Source: an uncultured Prevotella sp.
GTDB taxonomy: Bacteria > Bacteroidota > Bacteroidia > Bacteroidales > Bacteroidaceae
Assembly (NCBI GenBank): GCA_905373605.1
Contig: CAJPTO010000091.1
Location: 1-10,924, forward strand
Direction: 5' to 3'
Length of the DNA stretch: 10,924 bases
Positions 5,791-10,924 of this stretch are shown here, piece by piece. The notes under the pieces were generated by a model that was not told the origin of the DNA, did no database searches, and saw nothing but the letters and a program-made list of their open reading frames with translations. A program made the translations under genes and the position numbers. Each line of letters starts with the position of its first letter. Position 1 is the first letter of the stretch.

Positions 5791-8700
5791 ATGCCAATTA
5801 ACCTATCCCAAAGCAAGCCTCAAAAGGTTTTTGCAACAGCCATCCTGCTATTTGGCAGTACGGGCTTGCAAGTGCATGCCCATGCATTTGCCGCGGCCAT
5901 TAGCCCCTATCATGGCCACGAAACAGTGGTGTATGCCACTTCGCCAACAGCAATGAGCATGCCTCAAAACCAGCCGAACACCGCCACCAACCTGCAAACA
6001 GGCAGACAAGTGCGGGTGAAAGGACACGTTTCCGATGCCAACGGCGAACCCATCATCGGTGCAACCATCACCCAACGCGGCACTAAAAACGCCACTGTTA
6101 CCGACATCGACGGGAACTTCACCATCGATGTGCCGACCCAAAGCGAACTCATCGTTAGTTATATCGGCTTTGCCGACCAAACGGTAAAGGCTGCGCCGAA
6201 TGTGAACATCGTGCTCAAAACCAACGAAGAGTCGCTAGACGAAGTGGTGGTCGTTGGTTATGGCGTGCAAAAGAAAGTGAACCTAACGGGCGCGGTGTCG
6301 GCCGTAAAAGGAGAAGAATTACAAATGCGCCCCATCACCGATGCCTCGCAAGGCTTGCAAGGCATGGTGCCAGGCCTGTTAGTTACCAACAATAAAGCTG
6401 GCCGACCCGGCGCAACGGGAACGCTAAGCCTACGCGGACAAGGCAACCTTTCGGGGACAGGACATCCATACGTGCTTGTCGACGGCATCGAGATGAGCCT
6501 TTCTGACGTTAACCCCAACGACATCGAGAGCATCTCTGTGCTTAAAGACGCTGCAGCTTGTGCCATTTACGGTGCCCGTGCAGCCTACGGCGTTATCTTG
6601 GTGACAACAAAAAAGGGTGCTGAAGGCAAGTTACACGTGAGCTACCAAGGCTCGGTGGGCTGGTCCTCACCTACGGTTCTGCCTAAGATGGCCAACGCTT
6701 TAGAGTTCGCACACTTTTGGAACGACGGCGTAACCAACGCTGGTTCATCGCGCCTTTATAGCGAAGAGAAGCTGGAAAAGCTTCGCCAATACATGGAAAA
6801 TCCCGAAAGTGTGAACCCGTGGTATGAGTTGCCGACCAACGCAAACATGAATCCTGCCTTCGAAAACTCGGAACGTGGCGTGGGAAATGTCGACTATTTT
6901 AAGCTACACTACAAGAACAGTGCCTTCAAACAGCAACATAACCTGAGCTTCAGCGGCGGAACGAAAGCCGCACAATACTATGTTTCGGGCGGTTATCTCG
7001 AAGAAGACGGCATCCTTCGCTATGCCGACATCAACTATAAGCGCATGAACGTGGCCTCAACGCTAAGTTCGCAAATCACGCCTTGGATGAAAATGAAGTT
7101 TGGTTTGAAGCTCCGCCACTCGCTAAACAAAACCCCTTTCGGTACCGGCGGCATCTCTGAAGGTTTCTTCCACTCGTTGGCACGCTTCCGTCCAACGGTT
7201 TCTGTGACCGATCCCAACGGCCATTTCACCGAACTTTCGATGATTCCCTATCTGCAAAGCGGCACTTACACCCGCACCAAACAAGACCTAATGAACCTTA
7301 GCGGCGGTTTAGAGTTCAACCCTTTCAAAGATTTCAACATCTACTTAGACTATACTTATAAGCTCTCCAACTGGTCGTATCAGGCTAAGAACGTGGCTCC
7401 GCTCATCTATGCAGCCGATGGCGTGAGCACATCTAAGGGTGTAAGGAGCGAATTGGGCGTGTCGGCCGAAGGCAGTTTTTCGCGCGGAGAGAGCCACACA
7501 CGTTATCAAAACATCAGTCTTTACGCCAATTACACGTTCACTTTGTTTGATGCACACAACCTAACGCTGATGGGTGGCTACCAGGAAGAAGACAACGAAT
7601 ACGACTATCTCTACAACGGCATCACAGGAATCTATTCTACTACCAACCCAAATGTGGGCATGGGAACGGGCGACAAAGTGGTTAATGACGTACGTAACGG
7701 ATGGGCTACCCGCGGCTTTTTCGGCAGAATAAACTACGATTACAAAGGCAGATACCTCTTAGAGCTTAATGGTCGCTACGATGGTTCATCGCGTTTCTTG
7801 CCCGAACATCGTTGGGGCTGGTTCCCTTCGGTGTCTGTGGGGTGGAATGTGACGCAAGAAAAATTCATGGAGACTGTCACCGGCACGCTCTCTCATCTCA
7901 AACTACGCGCGTCTTACGGACGGTTGGGCAACCAGTCGGGGGCGGCACTCTATACATTCGCCTCTGTGATGGAGCTTAGCAACGGACTTGGAAGTTACAT
8001 TTTCCCCGAAGGTCGCCGATTGCACATCAATGCACCCGCCGTTATCAACACCGCTACGACATGGGAAAAGGTGAACAGCAAGAACATCGGACTTGACTTT
8101 GGCCTGCTGGGCAATGCCCTTTCGGGTAGTTTTGACATCTTTGAGCGAAACACCAGCGACATGCTTGGCCCCAGTGTGGACTATCCCGACTACTTCGGGG
8201 CTAAGGCTCCGCAAACCAACAACGCCTCATTACGCGACCGAGGATGGGAACTAACGCTGAATTATCGCGGTAAGATAGGTCGTGACATCGACTTCCAAGT
8301 GGGCGGTTCGCTATCGGATGCCTCGGCCGTTGTCACAGAATACGCCAACCCAACGGGCAACGACCCCGCTGGTTCTTGGTACAAGGGCAGGCGAGTAGGT
8401 GAAATATGGGGCTATCGCGTTGATGGCATCATACAAACGCAGGCCGAAGCCGACGAATATAACCACACTCACAACAACTCATTCTTCACAACTAAGCCTT
8501 GGGAACCTGGCGATTTGAAGTTTAGAGACCTCAATGGTGACAACCATGTTAACAATGGCACGAACGTTTTGGGCGACATGGGCGATGTAGAGATTATCGG
8601 CAACACCACGCCTCGCTACCAATATACCCTCAATGGCATGGTTAGCTGGAAGGGATTGAGCCTTAGTTTGATGTTCCAAGGCGTGGGCAAGCGCGATTGG

Positions 8701-9138
8701 AACCCTGCTGGCAACGTCTACTTTTGGGGTTCTGGACCTTATGCCCAAGTAACAGTGTTCAAAGAACACCTTGATTATTGGACGAAAGACAACCCCAACG
8801 CCTATTATCCACGGCCTTACATCAACACGGCTGGAGCAGTGGGCGCGTATTCGGCAAAAACCCTGCGCCATACCACCGACCGATACCTGCAAAGCGCGGC
8901 CTATTGTCGGCTCAAAAACATAACCCTGAGCTACATCTTACCCAAGCAATGGGTGAAGAAAGCCAACCTTGAGCAGGTGCGTGTGTTCTTCTCGGGCGAA
9001 AACTTGCTTACCTTCACCAAGCTCAAAGGCATGTTCGACCCCGAAGGAATATTTACCCAAAACGATTATAACAAGGAAGGCGGCAAGAATTATCCCATGA
9101 ATAAGGTGGTGTCTTTCGGCCTTACCGTCAACTTATAA
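5791..9138 (+). CDS. SusC/RagA family TonB-linked outer membrane transporter
   Basis: A complete 1115-residue SusC-type protein, normal for the family. Signal peptide at about residues 1-36 (hydrophobic FATAILLFGSTG core), then a Ser/Pro/Asn-rich stretch to about 72. A CarboxypepD_reg-like domain spans about 74-143 (VKGHVSDANGEPIIGATI, TDIDGNFTI). The family's linker motif LDEVVVVGYG is at 149-158. The plug domain follows, with LRGQGNLSG (214-222), YVLVDG (227-232) and the hallmark LKDAAACAIYGARAAYGVIL (251-270) with VTTKKG. The remainder is the 22-strand barrel with many aromatic alternations, ending FGLTVNL, a typical outer-membrane terminal strand. It imports oligosaccharides (or other large nutrients) across the outer membrane using TonB energy, with the SusD lipoprotein 164 bp downstream acting as its lid. 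The substrate cannot be read from this protein. The longer-than-usual spacer between signal peptide and CarboxypepD domain is a minor oddity. Confidence 0.97.
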   Translation: MPINLSQSKPQKVFATAILLFGSTGLQVHAHAFAAAISPYHGHETVVYATSPTAMSMPQNQPNTATNLQTGRQVRVKGHVSDANGEPIIGATITQRGTKNATVTDIDGNFTIDVPTQSELIVSYIGFADQTVKAAPNVNIVLKTNEESLDEVVVVGYGVQKKVNLTGAVSAVKGEELQMRPITDASQGLQGMVPGLLVTNNKAGRPGATGTLSLRGQGNLSGTGHPYVLVDGIEMSLSDVNPNDIESISVLKDAAACAIYGARAAYGVILVTTKKGAEGKLHVSYQGSVGWSSPTVLPKMANALEFAHFWNDGVTNAGSSRLYSEEKLEKLRQYMENPESVNPWYELPTNANMNPAFENSERGVGNVDYFKLHYKNSAFKQQHNLSFSGGTKAAQYYVSGGYLEEDGILRYADINYKRMNVASTLSSQITPWMKMKFGLKLRHSLNKTPFGTGGISEGFFHSLARFRPTVSVTDPNGHFTELSMIPYLQSGTYTRTKQDLMNLSGGLEFNPFKDFNIYLDYTYKLSNWSYQAKNVAPLIYAADGVSTSKGVRSELGVSAEGSFSRGESHTRYQNISLYANYTFTLFDAHNLTLMGGYQEEDNEYDYLYNGITGIYSTTNPNVGMGTGDKVVNDVRNGWATRGFFGRINYDYKGRYLLELNGRYDGSSRFLPEHRWGWFPSVSVGWNVTQEKFMETVTGTLSHLKLRASYGRLGNQSGAALYTFASVMELSNGLGSYIFPEGRRLHINAPAVINTATTWEKVNSKNIGLDFGLLGNALSGSFDIFERNTSDMLGPSVDYPDYFGAKAPQTNNASLRDRGWELTLNYRGKIGRDIDFQVGGSLSDASAVVTEYANPTGNDPAGSWYKGRRVGEIWGYRVDGIIQTQAEADEYNHTHNNSFFTTKPWEPGDLKFRDLNGDNHVNNGTNVLGDMGDVEIIGNTTPRYQYTLNGMVSWKGLSLSLMFQGVGKRDWNPAGNVYFWGSGPYAQVTVFKEHLDYWTKDNPNAYYPRPYINTAGAVGAYSAKTLRHTTDRYLQSAAYCRLKNITLSYILPKQWVKKANLEQVRVFFSGENLLTFTKLKGMFDPEGIFTQNDYNKEGGKNYPMNKVVSFGLTVNL

Positions 9139-9152
9139 GTAATTTGAGCTTG

Positions 9153-9293
9153 TGAGTTTATTAGCTAATGAGTTTATATGTTTTGGCGTATGCAAGCTGA
9201 AACAAAGAAGGGGCTCGAAGAACGTAGAGTGCAAGTGCTCAAAAGCTCCAAAAAAATCATGAACTAAAAACTCAGAAACTCATGAACTAAAAA
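9153..9293 (+). repeat. Inverted and direct repeats in the susC-susD spacer
   Basis: Within the 164-bp spacer, TGAGTTTAT occurs at 9153-9161 and 9169-9177, flanking the palindrome TTAGCTAA (9161-9168). TCATGAACTAAAAA occurs at 9257-9270 and again at 9280-9293. The left and right parts are inverted: 9153-9171 is complementary to 9257-9274 with one bulge and two mismatches, and 9161-9175 to 9276-9290 with two mismatches. The core between the arms (about 9178-9256) has no gene. The layout could be a long mRNA stem that tunes the SusC/SusD ratio, or a small non-autonomous insertion (MITE-like). No target-site duplication is obvious. Confidence 0.7.
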
Positions 9294-9302
9294 ATACTCA
9301 AG

Positions 9303-10924
9303 ATGAAACTAACACATTATCTATATATAGGCGTACTGGCCGTCTCGCTTACGGCCTGTTTCGACCTCAATAAAGAACCCGAGGGCGTGCTCTCTACCGT
9401 TAAGCCATTCACGGGAATTGGCGAAATATCGAGCTATCTCGACCAGTTTTACGAGAAAGGAGTACGCGGACAGGGTTTCGAATGGCGCGGAGTGTACATC
9501 GCAAGCGGCGACATCGTAAGCGACAACTTATCGGGAAGCGCCGTCAACACTCGCTTAAACGGCGACCTAACCCTTGCCAACACCGGCAAACTGGATGAAT
9601 ACACGCAGATACGCAATGTCAATTTCTTGCTAAACAACCTAGACAATTGCAACGAAAAAGGCTCTGCCGCCTACAAACAATGCGTGGGAGAGGCACACTA
9701 TTTCAAGGCTTGGTTCTACTATGAGCTGTTTAAAAGCTACGGACAACTTACGTGGTTAGACATCCCACTCGACCCAACCAAAGACGAAATGCTCCTGCCA
9801 CGCGCCAACAGAACGGTGATTGCAGACAGTATTCTCTCTGAATTGGACAAGGCTATAGCCAATCTTAGCCAGCAAAACGATGCTGCCTCGATGCGCGTTC
9901 ATCGCGATGTAGCACGTGCTTTAAAGGCTGAAGTGGCCCTTTACGAAGCCACTTGGGAAAAATACCACAAAGCAAAAAACGACCCTTTCTTCGACCCTAC
10001 CGTTACAAACGAGAAAATAACCGACTACCTGAACCAATGTGTTGAAGCCTGCAAAGACATCGTAGACCGCAACGTTTGGGCAATTTACACCAACAAAAAC
10101 GCGTTGAACGACTATCGGCTGCTGTTCCAAACCGAAGACCTTTCACACAATAAGGAGGTGCTTTGGTTTAAACGCTACGACGGAACCACTATCGGAAACA
10201 ACGTAGACCGCTATCTTAACAAGGGTGGTGGCAGCGTTGGAGTAACGGCTTCGCTGGTAGACGACTACCTAACCCTCGACGGTCGACCCTTCATTGGTAC
10301 AGAAAAGACAGATGCAAAAAAGGTTTTCGGCGATGAACTTAAACCCACTCTGCGCGACCCGCGCCTAGCACAGACAGTGTGTATGCCTGGTCAAAAGCTA
10401 CGACCAGACGAGGGTCCGTACACCCTTCCGCCGCTAACAGGGTCGAGTTATCATAAAAACGAGACGGGATATTCCATACTCAAGCACGTACAGATTGACT
10501 TCCAAGGGAGCCTTGATGCCGAATATCGCGGCAGCACACCTGGTATTCAGTTCAGGTACGCCGAGGTTTTGCTCAACTATGCAGAAGCATTGGCCGAACT
10601 AGACGGTGCCGCCAATGCAGCTAAGATTGTGGAACTGGTGAACCCCTTGCGAAAACGCGTGGGCATGCCCGATATGGATTTCGACCGCGAATACAATACT
10701 TCGGCCGACTATCCTTTTCATGCACTCAACAAATACTTGCAAGCCGTTAGGCGAGAAAGGCGTGTTGAGTTGGCTATCGAGGGCAAACGCTTCGACGACA
10801 TCATGCGTTGGGCCGCTGCCGAAGAGCTTATCATTGGGCAAAGGGCTGTTGGCGCGCTCTTCGTTGGCAGCAATTTGGAGAACAATCCCGCATACGAGGG
10901 TAAGCTAGTTTACGACAAACCCAC
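9303..10924 (+). CDS. SusD/RagB family surface glycan-binding lipoprotein, 3' truncated by window edge
   Basis: The frame from ATG 9303 stays open to the last base (540 full codons). It starts with a lipoprotein signal peptide, MKLTHYLYIGVLAVSLTAC, whose lipobox LTAC puts the lipidated Cys at residue 19, followed by FDLNKEPEG with acidic residues typical of surface-exported Bacteroidota lipoproteins. SusD hallmarks follow: the N-terminal helical segment with YTQIRNVNFLLNNLDN (about 100-115), GEAHYFKAWFYYELFKSYG (about 128-146), and near the end IQFRYAEVLLNYAEALAEL (about 415-433) and RRERRVELAIEGKRFDDIMRW (about 483-503). The stop codon lies outside the window, with only a short part likely missing given the family length of about 500-600 residues. 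It binds the glycan at the cell surface and caps the SusC pore encoded just upstream. The specific ligand is unknown. Confidence 0.96.
   Translation, partial: MKLTHYLYIGVLAVSLTACFDLNKEPEGVLSTVKPFTGIGEISSYLDQFYEKGVRGQGFEWRGVYIASGDIVSDNLSGSAVNTRLNGDLTLANTGKLDEYTQIRNVNFLLNNLDNCNEKGSAAYKQCVGEAHYFKAWFYYELFKSYGQLTWLDIPLDPTKDEMLLPRANRTVIADSILSELDKAIANLSQQNDAASMRVHRDVARALKAEVALYEATWEKYHKAKNDPFFDPTVTNEKITDYLNQCVEACKDIVDRNVWAIYTNKNALNDYRLLFQTEDLSHNKEVLWFKRYDGTTIGNNVDRYLNKGGGSVGVTASLVDDYLTLDGRPFIGTEKTDAKKVFGDELKPTLRDPRLAQTVCMPGQKLRPDEGPYTLPPLTGSSYHKNETGYSILKHVQIDFQGSLDAEYRGSTPGIQFRYAEVLLNYAEALAELDGAANAAKIVELVNPLRKRVGMPDMDFDREYNTSADYPFHALNKYLQAVRRERRVELAIEGKRFDDIMRWAAAEELIIGQRAVGALFVGSNLENNPAYEGKLVYDKP

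Noticed and set aside
5757..5801. 14-codon frame overlapping the susC start as a leader peptide gene
   Set aside because: Very short, without a ribosome binding site or a regulatory residue run; kept only as a note in the leader-region finding.

Overview
The window looks like Bacteroidota chromosomal DNA, most probably from a Prevotella-like genus. The evidence is a SusC/SusD outer-membrane pair, a YARHG/DUF3160 secreted protein, a perfect TAnnTTTG-type -7 box upstream of susC, and A-rich start contexts with few Shine-Dalgarno sites. The genus is an inference from style, not from a marker gene. All supported genes lie on the + strand; the longer minus-strand frames are shadows.

Region 1 (1-1137) is the 3' part of an AAA-type ATPase gene, cut by the window edge, overlapping by ATGA with an HNH endonuclease gene. 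Together they look like a Septu-type (PtuA/PtuB) anti-phage module. Region 2 (1187-5498) holds three exported proteins of poorly known function: a small protein with a calcium-loop-like DxNxDG motif, an 804-residue YARHG + DUF3160 protein, and a CapA-like (PGA_cap) metallophosphatase-fold protein. Region 3 (5499 to the end) is a SusC/SusD glycan-uptake locus: a leader with a promoter and a hairpin, a complete 1115-residue SusC-type TonB-dependent transporter, a spacer rich in inverted and direct repeats, and a SusD-type lipoprotein that runs off the right edge. It would take an oligosaccharide, unidentified here, at the cell surface (SusD) and pass it through the TonB-driven pore (SusC).

The most striking feature is non-coding. 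Between the DUF3160 gene and the capA-like gene, 4303-4453 is an array of 17 CTAG palindromes, each starting 9 bp after the last (two intervals are 8 bp), with five variable bases between them. The core is invariant in all 17 units while the spacers drift, and part of the array is a diverged 45-bp duplication whose differences all fall in the spacers. CTAG is otherwise scarce in this window (about twelve copies by eye in the remaining 10.8 kb). It matches no element family I can name and is the best candidate for an undescribed system. Secondary oddities are a perfect GC-rich inverted repeat followed by a T run at the very start of the capA-like gene, and the inverted-repeat element between susC and susD.
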